From positions 4,004,001 through 4,068,000 of the forward strand of contig LR743504.1 of the NCBI GenBank assembly GCA_902712845.1: a DNA stretch of 64,000 nt, in the 5' to 3' direction. A model generated the notes under the pieces. That model ran no database searches. It saw only the letters and a program-made list of their open reading frames with translations, and was not told the origin of the DNA. How positions within the stretch are numbered: the stretch's first letter is position 1; every line of letters begins with the position of its first letter. Made by a program: the position numbers and the translations under genes. Positions 43,394 to 53,139 of the stretch are shown here, in pieces. The stretch is from Methylobacterium bullatum (GTDB lineage Bacteria > Pseudomonadota > Alphaproteobacteria > Rhizobiales > Beijerinckiaceae).

Positions 43394-43648
43394 ATGCAGA
43401 TCGACACCGCCCCCGCGCCCTTCGAGGCCGATCTCGACGACAAGCGTGCCGCCCTCGGCTACGTGTCGGAAGCGTTCGCGGAAGGCTGTCTCGACGGGCT
43501 CGACGGTGATTGCATGGCCCAGGCGGCCCTGTTCGCCGCCTTCCAGGAACTGGTGATGACCTATGGTGAGGACGCCACCGCGCGGTACGCCGAGGGCTTC
43601 CCCGACCGCATCCGTGGGGGTGCCTTCACCACCGCCCCCCAGCATTGA
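43394..43648 (+). CDS. Small acidic hypothetical protein
   Basis: From the ATG at 43394 the product has 84 residues and is acidic and helical (FEADLDDKRAALGYVSEAFA, QAALFAAFQELVMTYGEDAT). I do not recognise a family. Codon use is like that of neighbours, and a strong hairpin follows, so a real gene is likely. A start at 43343 would add 17 residues. Confidence 0.55.
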   Translation: MQIDTAPAPFEADLDDKRAALGYVSEAFAEGCLDGLDGDCMAQAALFAAFQELVMTYGEDATARYAEGFPDRIRGGAFTTAPQH

Positions 43649-43697
43649 GGCGCGGGACCGGGCCGCAGCCGACCCGTTGACGTTTTGTGTGTGATCG

Positions 43698-43731
43698 ATT
43701 GAGCCGCCCGGATAGGACCGGGCGGCTCAAT
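43698..43731. terminator. Strong hairpin between convergent genes
   Basis: ATTGAGCCGCCCGG (43698-43711) pairs perfectly with its inverted copy at 43718-43731 around a six-base loop. It lies between the small acidic gene and the dihydroorotase gene, whose stops face each other. No T-run follows. Confidence 0.7.
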
Positions 43732-43770
43732 GCGTTTCGGGGCCGGGATCAAGCTCTGCCGGGGGATTCG

Positions 43771-45105
43771 TTAACCCGGGGGCAGCGCCTCGTCGAACAC
43801 CACCGCCTCGCCGCTGGACGGGCCGACGAGGTCGCCCTGCCACATCACGCGCCTGCCGCGCACGATGGTGCCCACCGGCCAGCCGGTGACGGTGACGCCG
43901 TCATAGGGGGTCCAGCCGCATTTCGACGCGATCCATGCGTTGCGGATGGTCTCGCGGCGCGTGAGGTCCACCACCGTCACGTCGGCATCGTAGCCCACCG
44001 AGAGCCGGCCCTTGCGGCTGATGCCGAACAAGCGCTTCGGCCCGGCGCTGGTCATGTCGACGAAGCGGGCCAGCGACAGCCGTCCGTTGGCGACGTGGTC
44101 GAGCATGATCGGCACCAGCGTCTGGACGCCAGTCATGCCGGAGGGGGAATCCGGATAGGGCTTGGCCTTCTCCTCGAGCAGGTGTGGGGCGTGGTCCGAG
44201 CCGAGGATGTCGGCGACGCCCTGCGTCAGCCCGTGCCAGATCCCGTCGCGGTGCGCCGCGTCGCGCACCGGCGGGTTCATCTGCACCAGGGTACCGAGGC
44301 GGGGATAGGCCTCGGTCCCGTCGAGGGTGAGATGGTGCGGCGTCACCTCGACGCTGGCCACGTCCTTGTGGTCGGCGAGAAACACCATCTCCTCCGCCGT
44401 GGAGATGTGCAGGATGTGGATGCGGGCACCCGTCTCCTGCGCGATGCGCACAAGGCGCTGCGTCGCCTTCAGCGCGGCCTCGGGCGAGCGCCAGACCGGG
44501 TGCGAGGACGGATCGCCCGGCACCCGCAGGCCCTTGCGTTCGCGCAGCATGGGCTCGTCCTCGGCATGGAAGGCGGCCCGGCGCCGGGTGCGCTTCAAAA
44601 TCTCCGTGACGCCGGCATCGTCCTCGACCAAGAGCGCTCCCGTGGAGGAGCCGACGAACACCTTGATCCCCGCAGCACCCGGCAGGCGCTCGAGGGTGGC
44701 GACCTCATGGGCGTTCTCGTGGGTGCCGCCGACCCAGAAGGCGAAGTCGCAATGCATGCGGTGGTGCCCGCGCGCCACCTTGTCGGCGAGGGTCTCGGCG
44801 CTGGTGGTCAGCGGGTTGGTGTTGGGCATCTCGAACACGGCGGTCACGCCGCCCATCACCGCTGCGCGGGAGCCCGATTCGAGGTCTTCCTTGTGGTCGA
44901 GACCCGGTTCGCGGAAATGGACCTGGGTGTCGATGACACCCGGCAGCAGGTGCAGGCCGGTGCAATCCTGGCGCTCGCCCTCGGCCCGGGACAGGTCGCC
45001 GATGGCGGCGATACGGCCGTTTCGAATGCCGAGATCGGCGGCGTGCTCGCCGTCGTGATTGACGATCCTGCCGCCGGTGAGGAGGAGGTCGAAGGGCTGG
45101 TCCAT
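43771..45105 (-). CDS. pyrC: Dihydroorotase, class I type
   Basis: The 444-residue amidohydrolase closes carbamoyl aspartate to dihydroorotate. LLPGVIDTQVHFREPGLDHK carries the first metal ligands, GIKVFVGSSTG the lysine that is carboxylated, and LHISTAEE and VTPHHLTL further histidines. GSDHAPHLLEEKAKPYPDSP supplies the catalytic Asp. The length and motifs fit class I dihydroorotase; hydantoinase or allantoinase relatives are less likely. The ATG is at 45105. Confidence 0.87.
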   Translation of the reverse strand: MDQPFDLLLTGGRIVNHDGEHAADLGIRNGRIAAIGDLSRAEGERQDCTGLHLLPGVIDTQVHFREPGLDHKEDLESGSRAAVMGGVTAVFEMPNTNPLTTSAETLADKVARGHHRMHCDFAFWVGGTHENAHEVATLERLPGAAGIKVFVGSSTGALLVEDDAGVTEILKRTRRRAAFHAEDEPMLRERKGLRVPGDPSSHPVWRSPEAALKATQRLVRIAQETGARIHILHISTAEEMVFLADHKDVASVEVTPHHLTLDGTEAYPRLGTLVQMNPPVRDAAHRDGIWHGLTQGVADILGSDHAPHLLEEKAKPYPDSPSGMTGVQTLVPIMLDHVANGRLSLARFVDMTSAGPKRLFGISRKGRLSVGYDADVTVVDLTRRETIRNAWIASKCGWTPYDGVTVTGWPVGTIVRGRRVMWQGDLVGPSSGEAVVFDEALPPG

Positions 45106-45259
45106 CGGGGTCGCTCCTGAACGGCGTTGAGACGCGGGTGGCGGCGGCTTATGTCAGCCTCGCGCGGCGTGCAACGCCGTGCCCTGCCGACAGGCCCGCC
45201 GGCGCATCGCGACGATGCGCGCCGGAGGAGCTTTGCAGGATGTCTTTCGAGGAGTTGCC

Positions 45260-46111
45260 ATGCCGATCGCCCTGCTGCCGGACCGCGCCGTCATCGTCAT
45301 CGCGGGCGAGGAGGCCGCGAGTTTTCTCCAGGGCGTGGTGACCTGCAATATCGAGACCCTCGAACCGGGTGAGGCGCGGCTCGGCGGGTTGCTGACCCCG
45401 CAGGGCAAGATCCTGTTCGATTTCCTGATCTGGCGCTCCGGCGACGGCTTCCGCCTGGATTGCCCGGCCGATCAGGCTCCGGCCCTGGCCAAGCGCCTCA
45501 CGCTCTACCGCCTGCGCGCCAAGGTGACGATCGCCGTCGATCCGACGCTGGGAATTGCTGCCGCCTGGGGCGGGGCCGAAACCGCTGCCGGAACCGAGCG
45601 CCTCCGCGACGGGCGCCTCCCGGCGTTGGGCGAGCGCCTCGTCTTCGCCGAGGGTGCGTTCTCGGCCGATGCCACCGAGGCGGATTACCACGCCCACCGC
45701 ATCGCCCTCGGCATCCCCGAGGGCGGACGCGACTTTGTCTATGGCGATGCCTTCCCGCACGAGGCGCTGATGGACCAACTCGGCGGTGTCGATTTCAAGA
45801 AGGGTTGCTATGTCGGCCAGGAAGTCGTGTCGCGCATGCAGCATCGCGGCATCGCGCGCACCCGCATCGTTCCGGTGATCTCCCGCGATGGCGAGGCCGT
45901 GACCTCCGGCGCGGAGGTGACCGCAGGCCCGCGCGGGCTCGGCACGGTCGGTAGCGTGTCGGGCGCGCGCGGCCTCGCCATGCTCCGCCTCGACCGCCTC
46001 GCCGATGCGGTCGCCGCCGGTGAGCCAGTGCGGACTGGCGCGACGATCCTCGGTGTCGAGAAGCCCTCCTTCGCCACCTTCGCCTTCCCGGAGGTGGCGC
46101 CGGCCGGGTGA
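45260..46111 (+). CDS. ygfZ: Folate-binding protein YgfZ/Iba57-like
   Basis: The 283-residue protein is related to the T protein of glycine cleavage. It carries the family motif DFKKGCYVGQEVVSRMQHRG with the reactive cysteine, and GEARLGGLLTPQGKILFDFL near the start. YgfZ helps repair or assemble Fe-S clusters with folate. The ATG at 45260 follows GAGGAG, an ideal ribosome binding site. It is divergent from the dihydroorotase gene. Confidence 0.9.
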   Translation: MPIALLPDRAVIVIAGEEAASFLQGVVTCNIETLEPGEARLGGLLTPQGKILFDFLIWRSGDGFRLDCPADQAPALAKRLTLYRLRAKVTIAVDPTLGIAAAWGGAETAAGTERLRDGRLPALGERLVFAEGAFSADATEADYHAHRIALGIPEGGRDFVYGDAFPHEALMDQLGGVDFKKGCYVGQEVVSRMQHRGIARTRIVPVISRDGEAVTSGAEVTAGPRGLGTVGSVSGARGLAMLRLDRLADAVAAGEPVRTGATILGVEKPSFATFAFPEVAPAG

Positions 46112-46133
46112 TCGGGGGCGACAATGACACTCG

Positions 46134-46346
46134 GTGAGCCCGCCTCTCCCCGCCTGCGGGGAGAGGACCGAAGGCACCCCGTCGTGCCTTCGGTGAGTGG
46201 AGGCGAAGCCGGAGCGACGGTGAGGGGGCGATTCCGGACGAGGCTCCTTGGGCCGAGCCCCCTCACCTTCGGCTGCCGCCTCGCCGCGCCGACGACGGGG
46301 TCGTCGCGGCCCTCTCCCCGCGTGCGGGGAGAGGGGATGCGCACCT
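46134..46346. repeat. REP-like palindrome cluster
   Basis: The 317-base gap between ygfZ and tag holds several palindromes: CCTCTCCCCGC-CTG-GCGGGGAGAGG-type near 46142, CCGAAGGCAC with GTGCCTTCGG near 46171, and CCTCTCCCCGC-GTG-CGGGGAGAGG near 46310. They belong to the same CTCTCC-rich family as those in the suf operon. Confidence 0.75.
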
Positions 46347-46428
46347 GATCGCTCCTGGCGACGACCCGGCCTCCTGGCGTACTCGGTCCGTCTGGCGTTC
46401 TTGATCCGTTCCGATTATTCTCGGTTCC

Positions 46429-47049
46429 ATGTCCGACGATTCCACAGGCCTGATCCATCATCCCGACGGCTGCCCGCGCTGCTGGTGGGCCGGGCTCGAC
46501 CCGGTCTACGTCGCTTATCACGACACCGAATGGGGCGTGCCCGAGCATGACGGCCGGGCCTTGTACGAAAAACTGATCCTCGACGGGTTCCAGGCCGGCC
46601 TGTCGTGGATCACCATCCTGCGGCGGCGCGAAGGCTTCCGCCGGGCGTTCGCCGGTTTCGAGCCGGAGGCCGTCGCGCGGTTCACGCAGGCCGATGTCGA
46701 GCGGCTGATGCAGGATACCGGCATCATCCGGAACCGCGCCAAGATCGTCGGGACCATCGCGGGCGCCCGCGCCTTCCTCGCCATCGAGGAGCGCGGCCCC
46801 GGCTTCTCGCGCTTCCTGTGGGACTTCGTCGAGGGCCAGCCGATCCAGGGCCGGGCGACGGACCGGGCCGGCATCGCCACCGAGACGGAGATCTCGCGGG
46901 TCATCTCCCGCGCCCTCAAGACGGAAGGGTTCAGCTTCTGCGGCCCCACCATCGTCCATGCCTTCATGCAGGCGGTAGGCATGGTGAACGACCACCTCGC
47001 CGGGTGCCATCGACACGCCCCCTGCGCCGCCCTGGGGGCGGGCCGATGA
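46429..47049 (+). CDS. tag: DNA-3-methyladenine glycosylase I
   Basis: The 206-residue enzyme removes 3-methyladenine from DNA. GCPRCWW and YHDTEWGVPEHD supply zinc ligands and the substrate pocket, LILDGFQAGLSWITIL the conserved core, and MVNDHLAGCHRH the C-terminal His and Cys zinc ligands. It overlaps the HD-domain gene as ATGA. Confidence 0.94.
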   Translation: MSDDSTGLIHHPDGCPRCWWAGLDPVYVAYHDTEWGVPEHDGRALYEKLILDGFQAGLSWITILRRREGFRRAFAGFEPEAVARFTQADVERLMQDTGIIRNRAKIVGTIAGARAFLAIEERGPGFSRFLWDFVEGQPIQGRATDRAGIATETEISRVISRALKTEGFSFCGPTIVHAFMQAVGMVNDHLAGCHRHAPCAALGAGR

Positions 47050-47642
47050 GCGCCACCGCCCCCCGCGCCTGGCAGCGGATGCTGTCGGGCCGGCGCCTCG
47101 ACCTCCTCGATCCCTCGCCGCAGGACATCGAGATCGCCGACATCGCCCACGGTCTCGCCCGCGTCGCCCGCTGGAACGGCCAGACCGCCGGGCCGCACGT
47201 CTTTTCCGTGGCCCAGCACGCGCTCCTGGTGGAGGCCATCGGCGCGGATCTGGCCCCCGGCCGGACCCGGATGCAGCGCCTCGAGCTCCTGCTGCACGAC
47301 GCGCCGGAATACGTGATCGGCGACATCATCTCGCCGTTCAAGGCGGCGATCGGACCGTCCTACAAGAGTGTGGAACTGCGCCTGATGGCGGCGATCCGCC
47401 AGCGCTTCGACCTGCCGGAGCCCGACGAGGACGAGGTTCGCCTCGTCAAGCGCGCCGATGCGATGGCGGCCCATCTCGAAGCCACCCGCCTCGCCGGCTT
47501 TTCGGCGGACGAGGCCAGCGCGGTCTTCGGGCATCTCGACCCGTCGGCTCCGGAGGCCCTGGCGCTGATCGAGCCCTGGCCCACCGCCGAGGCTCAATCG
47601 AGGTTTCTCTCACGTTTCCAGATTCTTACGAGCGATCGTTGA
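47046..47642 (+). CDS. HD-domain phosphohydrolase, YfbR-like
   Basis: The 198-residue protein has the metal-binding HD set: VFSVAQHALLVE (first His), ELLLHDAPEYVIGDI (HD pair) and VKRADAMAAHLEA (last Asp). This is the layout of YfbR-type 5'-deoxynucleotidases. It is coupled to tag on one side and to a phosphatase gene on the other (TGATG overlap), so the three genes form one unit. Confidence 0.85.
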   Translation: MSATAPRAWQRMLSGRRLDLLDPSPQDIEIADIAHGLARVARWNGQTAGPHVFSVAQHALLVEAIGADLAPGRTRMQRLELLLHDAPEYVIGDIISPFKAAIGPSYKSVELRLMAAIRQRFDLPEPDEDEVRLVKRADAMAAHLEATRLAGFSADEASAVFGHLDPSAPEALALIEPWPTAEAQSRFLSRFQILTSDR

Positions 47643-48154
47643 TGTCGGATATCCACGTCTGCCCCCTGTCGCAGCTGCCCCGGACCCTGAAGCGCACCGG
47701 AGCGAACCACCTGATGACGCTGATGAAGGTCGGCACCGCCATCGCACGCCCGGAGGGCATCGCCGACGGGCGCCATTGCGTGGTCGAGGTCAGCGACATC
47801 GTCGCTCCCCTCGACGGGCATGTGCTACCGGGTGAGGCTCATGTGCGCCGCATCATCGATTTCGCGACCGTCTGGGATCGGGAGCGTCCGCTGCTGATCC
47901 ACTGCTATGCCGGGATCAGCCGCTCCACGGCAGCGGCCTATATCGCCGCCTGCGCTCTGTCCCCGGAACGGGACGAGGCCGAGATCGCCCGCGCCCTGCG
48001 CGCAGCATCGCCCTCGGCGACGCCCAATGCCCTGTTCGTGGAGATCGCCGACCGCCTGCTTGGACGCGGAGGACGGATGTCCGCCGCCATCGCCGGAATC
48101 GGGCGGGGCGCCGACGCATTCGAGGGAAACCCCTTCGCGCTCGCGCTGGGGTGA
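47642..48154 (+). CDS. Protein tyrosine phosphatase-like protein
   Basis: The 170-residue protein carries the phosphatase loop LIHCYAGISRSTAAAYIAAC, a complete Cys-x5-Arg signature, and a conserved family N-terminus (MSDIHVCPLSQLPRTLKRTG). The general acid is probably within DIVAPLDGHVLP. It may act on protein, phosphoinositide-like or nucleotide substrates; nothing in the sequence decides. The ATG at 47642 overlaps the HD gene stop by one base. Confidence 0.82.
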   Translation: MSDIHVCPLSQLPRTLKRTGANHLMTLMKVGTAIARPEGIADGRHCVVEVSDIVAPLDGHVLPGEAHVRRIIDFATVWDRERPLLIHCYAGISRSTAAAYIAACALSPERDEAEIARALRAASPSATPNALFVEIADRLLGRGGRMSAAIAGIGRGADAFEGNPFALALG

Positions 48155-48314
48155 GGGCCAAGGCTACGATCAGCTTGGAATTGGGATCAATCGAGTGTGG
48201 CCGAAACGACGCCACCCTTGACGAAGTGCTCGCCGAGGGAGCAGCCAACGGCCCCTTGGGCTTGTCGGGCAGGCAGGCGCAGGCTTAGACCGGCACGATG
48301 AGGGGTACCCTGGG

Positions 48315-48599
48315 ATGACCGCAACGCGATCCGCCGTGGCGGCGACAACCGATTCGAAAGCGTCCGACGAGGGACTCGACCTGCCGTTCGAGAAGGCACT
48401 CGAACAGCTCGAGGAGATCGTGCGACGCCTGGAGAAGGGGGATGTGCCCCTCGACGAATCGGTGGCGATCTACGAGCGCGGCGAGATCTTGAAACGGCAT
48501 TGCGAAGGTCTGCTGCGCAAGGCCGAGGCGCGGATCCAGACGATCACGCTGGGGCCCGACGGGCGCGCGGCGGGCGTCGCTCCCCTCGATGTCGGCTAG
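48315..48599 (+). CDS. xseB: Exodeoxyribonuclease VII small subunit
   Basis: The 94-residue protein has the typical short helical core [20 protein letters not shown], then [17 protein letters not shown] and [11 protein letters not shown]. It assembles with XseA to degrade single-stranded DNA. It precedes dxs by about 100 bases, a gene neighbourhood I recall from many proteobacteria. Confidence 0.93.
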   Translation: MTATRSAVAATTDSKASDEGLDLPFEKALEQLEEIVRRLEKGDVPLDESVAIYERGEILKRHCEGLLRKAEARIQTITLGPDGRAAGVAPLDVG

Positions 48600-48695
48600 G
48601 CCACGAGGTCGTGATGATCTGTGGTCTTCTAAAAGTTATTCATCTGCCGCAACAGGTTGCGCGCATGTCTTCCCTCCGGGCGTGAGGTTGATTCG

Positions 48696-50681
48696 GTGTC
48701 ACGGATAGAAACCTCGATCCTCGACGGGCTTGACGAGACGTCGGCTCTGCGCGCGCTTCCCGAGAGCCAGCTTCAGGCTGTGGCGGACGCGGTGCGTCAG
48801 GAGATGATCGACGCGGTGTCGGTGACGGGCGGTCACCTCGGGTCGGGGCTCGGCGTGGTCGAGCTGACGGTGGCGTTGCATCACGTGTTCGAGACGCCCG
48901 ACGACCGGATCGTGTGGGATGTCGGGCACCAGGCCTATCCGCACAAGATCCTGACCGGGCGGCGCGACCGGATCCGGACGCTGCGCCAGCCGGGCGGCCT
49001 GTCGGGCTTCACCAAGCGGTCGGAGAGCGTCTACGACCCGTTCGGGGCGGCGCATTCCTCCACCTCGATCTCGGCGGCGCTCGGCATGGCGGTGGCGCGC
49101 GACCTCGACGAGGCCTCGGCCAAGGCCAAGGGCGCGCCCGCGCCCAGGCGCCGCAACATGATCGCGGTGATCGGCGACGGCTCGATGTCGGCGGGCATGG
49201 CCTACGAGGCGATGAACAATGCCGGGGCGCTGCATTCGCGCCTGATCGTGATCCTGAACGACAACGACATGTCGATCGCCCCGCCGGTGGGGGCGATGTC
49301 GGCCTATTTCGCCAGGCTCGCCTCGGGCGGGACCTATCGCGGCCTGCGCGAGACGGCCAAGCAGCTCGGCAAGCTCCTGCCGAAGGCGATCTACCAGCGC
49401 GCCGCGGCGGCGGAAGAGTACGCCCGCTCCCTGGTGGTGGGCGGCGGCACGATGTTCGAGGAGATGGGGTTCCATTACGTCGGCCCGGTCGATGGCCATA
49501 ACCTCGACCATCTGCTGCCGATCCTGAAGAACGTGCGCGATTCGGACCAGGGCCCGATCCTGCTCCACGTGGTGACGCAGAAGGGCAAGGGCTACGCCCC
49601 GGCCGAGGCCTCCGCCGACCGCTATCACGGGGTGGTGAAGTTCGACGTGCTGTCGGGGGTCCAGGCCAAGGCCAAGCCGAACGCGCCGGCCTATACCCGC
49701 GTCTTCGGCGAGAGCCTGATCAAGGCGGCGGATGCCGACGACAAGGTGGTGGCGATCACCGCGGCGATGCCGGGCGGCACCGGGATCGACCTGTTCGGCA
49801 AGGCGCATCCGGACCGGACCTTCGATGTGGGCATCGCCGAACAGCATGCGGTGACGTTCGCGGGCGGCCTGGCGACGGAGGGCTACAAGCCGTTCGTGGC
49901 GATCTACTCGACCTTCCTGCAGCGGGCCTACGACCAGGTCGTGCACGACGTGGCGCTGCAGAACTTAGCTGTACGGTTCTGCCTCGACCGGGCGGGTCTG
50001 GTGGGTGCGGACGGGGCGACCCATGCCGGCGCCTTCGATCTCGCCTATCTGTGCTGCCTGCCGAACATGGTGGTGATGGCGGCCTCCGACGAGGCCGAGC
50101 TGGTCCACATGGTGGCGACCCAGCACGCCCATGACAGCGGCCCGATCGCCCTGCGCTACCCGCGCGGCGAGGGGGTGGGCGTGGACCTGCCCGAGCGCGG
50201 CGTGCCGCTTCCCATCGGCAAGGGCCGGATCGTCAAGCGCCCCGAGGGGGCGCGGGTGGCGCTGCTGAGCCTGGGCACGCGTCTGTCTGAGGCGCTGAAG
50301 GCGGCCGACCTTCTAGAGACGGCGGGGATCGCCGTGAGCGTGGCGGATGCGCGCTTCGCCAAGCCGCTCGACGAGGCGATGATCCTGGATCTGGCGGCGA
50401 GCCACGAGGTCCTGGTCACCCTGGAAGAGGGTTCGGTGGGCGGCTTCGGCGCAATGGTGCTGCATCTCCTGTCGGAGAAGGGCGCTCTCGACAGCGGCCG
50501 GGTGCGGGTGCGGACGCTGACGCTGCCGGACACCTACCAGGACCACAACAGCCCGGAGGCGATGTACGCCGAGGCCGGCCTCGACGCCGACGGCATCGTC
50601 AGGATCGTCCAGGCCGCTCTGCCCGAACAGAAGGCACGCAGTGGTGCCAAGCTCGTGAGCATCGGCAACGGCCAGCGCTGA
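48696..50681 (+). CDS. dxs: 1-deoxy-D-xylulose-5-phosphate synthase
   Basis: The 661-residue thiamine-diphosphate enzyme makes DXP from pyruvate and glyceraldehyde 3-phosphate, the first step of the MEP isoprenoid pathway. It has [19 protein letters not shown], the cofactor motif [33 protein letters not shown] with the catalytic Glu, and [15 protein letters not shown]. The GTG at 48696 is chosen because GAGG lies at the right distance and the product begins in register with the family. Confidence 0.95.
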   Translation: MSRIETSILDGLDETSALRALPESQLQAVADAVRQEMIDAVSVTGGHLGSGLGVVELTVALHHVFETPDDRIVWDVGHQAYPHKILTGRRDRIRTLRQPGGLSGFTKRSESVYDPFGAAHSSTSISAALGMAVARDLDEASAKAKGAPAPRRRNMIAVIGDGSMSAGMAYEAMNNAGALHSRLIVILNDNDMSIAPPVGAMSAYFARLASGGTYRGLRETAKQLGKLLPKAIYQRAAAAEEYARSLVVGGGTMFEEMGFHYVGPVDGHNLDHLLPILKNVRDSDQGPILLHVVTQKGKGYAPAEASADRYHGVVKFDVLSGVQAKAKPNAPAYTRVFGESLIKAADADDKVVAITAAMPGGTGIDLFGKAHPDRTFDVGIAEQHAVTFAGGLATEGYKPFVAIYSTFLQRAYDQVVHDVALQNLAVRFCLDRAGLVGADGATHAGAFDLAYLCCLPNMVVMAASDEAELVHMVATQHAHDSGPIALRYPRGEGVGVDLPERGVPLPIGKGRIVKRPEGARVALLSLGTRLSEALKAADLLETAGIAVSVADARFAKPLDEAMILDLAASHEVLVTLEEGSVGGFGAMVLHLLSEKGALDSGRVRVRTLTLPDTYQDHNSPEAMYAEAGLDADGIVRIVQAALPEQKARSGAKLVSIGNGQR

Positions 50682-50754
50682 CCGGACGACAAACACGAGA
50701 ACCCGGCATCGCGGCTCGCCTTCTGCGACGGCCATGATGCCGTGCGAGGCATTC

Positions 50755-50786
50755 GCATCCTCAACGGCGCCCTGCGCCGAGGATGC
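50755..50786. terminator. Hairpin between convergent dxs and sodC
   Basis: GCATCCTC-AAC-GGCGC and GCGCC-GAGGATGC form a long stem with a CCT loop and a small bulge. It lies between the stops of dxs and sodC and could terminate both. No T-run is present. Confidence 0.55.
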
Positions 50787-50795
50787 GATGGCCGG

Positions 50796-51332
50796 CTACT
50801 TGATGACCGAGCAGGCGAGACGGGCGCCTGCCCCGCCGATGGGCTGGCTGGTATGGTCGTCCTCGTTGGCGTGGATGATGAAGGCCGAACCGTCGGCATC
50901 CTTCAACCCGCCCTCGCCCGTGAGCGGCGTCTCGCTCGACACCTCCGCATTCACCGAGCCATCGGCATTGGCATAGACGTTGGGCAGGTCGCCCTCGTCA
51001 GGCCCTTCCGGGTTGAGCAGGCCGTGCTTGCTCTGGTCGTGATTCACGTGAGCCTTCGACTTCTCGAACTTCTCCATGTCCGAGCAATCGGCCACGGCGT
51101 GGAAGTGAATGCCGTGCCAGCCGGGAGGCAGTCCGCCGGGCTGGATCGCCAGACGCAGCACCAGGGCGCTGGCTCCATCGCGGATGGTGACCGTTCCGAT
51201 CGGTTCGCCCTTCGTGTTGACGACCTTGCTCTCGTAGGTCTGCGGAGCGGTATTTGCCGCCGGGGCAGGCGCCTGCGCGAGGGCGGGCGCGACGCCGCCC
51301 ACCAGGGCGAGGACCGACAGGAATCGTCTCAT
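50796..51332 (-). CDS. sodC: Periplasmic Cu/Zn superoxide dismutase
   Basis: From the ATG at 51332 the product has 178 residues with signal peptide MRRFLSVLALVGGVAPALAQ. The metal ligands are visible: WHGIHFHAVADCSD (two copper His and the disulphide Cys), HVNHDQSKHG (zinc and bridging His), FIIHANEDDH (copper His) and ARLACSVIK with the second disulphide Cys. It removes periplasmic superoxide. GGAGAGGAG lies just upstream of the start. Confidence 0.93.
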   Translation of the reverse strand: MRRFLSVLALVGGVAPALAQAPAPAANTAPQTYESKVVNTKGEPIGTVTIRDGASALVLRLAIQPGGLPPGWHGIHFHAVADCSDMEKFEKSKAHVNHDQSKHGLLNPEGPDEGDLPNVYANADGSVNAEVSSETPLTGEGGLKDADGSAFIIHANEDDHTSQPIGGAGARLACSVIK

Positions 51333-51687
51333 GGCGTTTCTCCTCTCCACGCCGGGGCGAATGTGGAGCTCTGCAAGGAAAATCCCGGCCGCGACCGTGT
51401 CCGACGACGATGGCCCGGGCAAGGCTGTCGTCGCGGTCGAGTCGGGTTGCCATGTGTGTCGGCCGAGCCCGGACGGCAACCGCATCCGGACGCCGAAGCA
51501 GGTCCGGTGCGGGGCATCCCCATGGGGCATCCACCCAAACGGAATGCCGATTAACATAGCATCGTGGACGCCATCGCAAGCTTTCGTTAAGCTGACATAT
51601 CAGTCCGACAGCGATTGCCGGGCGGCGCGTGCGGAGGTGGAACGCCGATTTGCGTCCGATCTCTCGGCACCAGCCTGGAGAGAGTCG
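51333..51687. other. Divergent promoter region, sodC / exported protein
   Basis: This 355-base region separates two divergent genes and should carry both promoters. Frames on both strands are open but are only extensions of the flanking genes without conserved features. An AT-richer stretch lies near 51540-51605. No repeat or clear operator was recognised. Confidence 0.45.
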
Positions 51688-52362
51688 ATGCCAATGCCTC
51701 TTCATCGGTTTTCGACCATCGTTTCGGCCCTCGGCCTGTCGGCGCTCTGTGCGATGCCGATGATCGAGGCCGTTTCCGCTCAGGACGCGCCCGTCGCCAA
51801 AGACGCGACGCCCGCTCCCGCCGGCCGTGCATGGACCGATCCGCCCGATCGGAAGGCCCCACCCTCGCCCGTCGCCGGGCGCGAGGAGAGCAAGCAGCAG
51901 GATGTCGGGAAGGCTGGCGCGACGGCCCGTGCCGGGAAGGCGGCGCGAAACCGCCGTGACGCGGCCGCCAGAATCCGGCCCGCCCCGGCCAGTCGGCATG
52001 CGAGCACGAAGGCGCCCGGCCACAGGATCGCCCGACGCTTGGTCCCCGCCGGACGCGAGACCATCCGGCCCGTTGCCGTCAGGGCGACCGCCAGCAGGGT
52101 GGCGAGAGACGGGAACTGGACCGTCCGTGCCTTTCAGCCGAACTACGAGGACACTCCCGGCTATCGCTATGGCTACCTCTCGGAAGAGGGGCCGGCCTAT
52201 CGCCGCCGGGATGACGGGGACAGGGATTATCAATCCGCCCGCCTGAGGGAGGCCCGCGAGGCGGGCTATCTCGTCGTCCGCACCAATGATCCCCGCACGA
52301 TGCGCGGACGCCCCTTCGAGACTCTCCGCGAGCCCCAGGATCGGGGCGATCCCGAAGACTGA
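51688..52362 (+). CDS. Exported basic protein, unknown function
   Basis: The 224-residue protein has a signal peptide (FSTIVSALGLSALCAMPMIE, then AVSAQ), a long basic low-complexity region rich in Ala, Arg and Pro, and a more ordered C-terminus (YEDTPGYRYGYLSEEGPAYR, EAGYLVVRTNDPRTMRG). I do not recognise a family. The ATG at 51688 follows GGAGAGAG. It is divergent from sodC. Confidence 0.6.
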   Translation: MPMPLHRFSTIVSALGLSALCAMPMIEAVSAQDAPVAKDATPAPAGRAWTDPPDRKAPPSPVAGREESKQQDVGKAGATARAGKAARNRRDAAARIRPAPASRHASTKAPGHRIARRLVPAGRETIRPVAVRATASRVARDGNWTVRAFQPNYEDTPGYRYGYLSEEGPAYRRRDDGDRDYQSARLREAREAGYLVVRTNDPRTMRGRPFETLREPQDRGDPED

Positions 52363-52488
52363 TCATGCGCGTCGGGCTTCACCGTCGGCGTTCCCGACTG
52401 GGCTTGCGCATGATTCTGCCCATGCAAAAACCCTCGCAGGCAGGAGCCGGCGAGGCATTCCGAGATCGCGGGTGAAGCGGAGGCCGCG

Positions 52489-52722
52489 CTAGCGAAGGCG
52501 GCCGGGGCGTGCCGGCTCGAAGACGATCCGGCGGTGAAACGCACACCAGCTCTTGCCGTCGGGCGCAGGCGCGCCGCAGCAGACGGCACGATCGTTCGGC
52601 TCGCCGATGATGAACTTGCAGACGAAGGCGCCCGACTGTGCGAAGGGAACGCGCAATTCGGCCGATGGTTCGGCAATGGCGTCAGCATCGCCGATCTGTG
52701 ACAGGCGAACGAGTTGATTCAT
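52489..52722 (-). CDS. Short protein with GcrA-like C-terminal motif
   Basis: From the ATG at 52722 the product has 77 residues. Its second half, VCKFIIGEPNDRAVCCGA followed by KSWCAFHRRIVFEP, closely follows the C-terminal motif of GcrA (C-x-WPIGDP ... CG ... YC-x2-H ... Y-x-P), the alphaproteobacterial cell-cycle regulator that contacts sigma-70. The N-terminal DNA-binding domain of GcrA is missing. A start at 52815 adds only non-conserved residues. It may be a stand-alone sigma-contacting module or a gene remnant. Confidence 0.6.
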   Translation of the reverse strand: MNQLVRLSQIGDADAIAEPSAELRVPFAQSGAFVCKFIIGEPNDRAVCCGAPAPDGKSWCAFHRRIVFEPARPGRLR

Positions 52723-53139
52723 GTAAAACGTACTCGCAGGATCTGCGTCTCTGGCGGGCGCACGCCCGGTGGGACCGTGGATTGAAATCCGCCGTACGAA
52801 CGGTCCTTCCGCCACGAGGCACGACGATGCCCCGGTTGCTTCCGATCCGCCACGTGACTTTATGGGAAGCCACGATACGACGCTGTCATGATGTCACTGT
52901 ATCTAGGGATCTTTCGCCCTTAAACAAGTCTCGACGTATCGACGTGCTGCCGCGCACAGATTATGGCGTCTTTCGGCTTGGGTCGAGGTCGTGTTCCCCT
53001 CTTCTAGCGCCGAATCTCTTTCTTTTTCGAAAATGCCGGCTTTCCGAATCACTTGTCGCCGGCCGAGGCCGCGCAGTGATTCGCTGGCCGCACGGGTGTT
53101 CGAGTCTCTCGAGCTCCCCCGCTCACGCCCGACACAACG
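52723..53139. other. Intergenic region, 417 bp, no gene seen
   Basis: The stretch between the GcrA-like gene and the lanmodulin terminator has slightly lower GC around 52870-53040 and no supported coding sequence on either strand. It probably holds the promoter of the GcrA-like gene; the rest is unexplained. Confidence 0.45.

Noticed and set aside
46134-46346. Palindrome-rich stretch as a possible CRISPR array or attenuator.
   Set aside because: The repeats are inverted, unequal and without regular spacers, and match REP-like elements elsewhere in the window.
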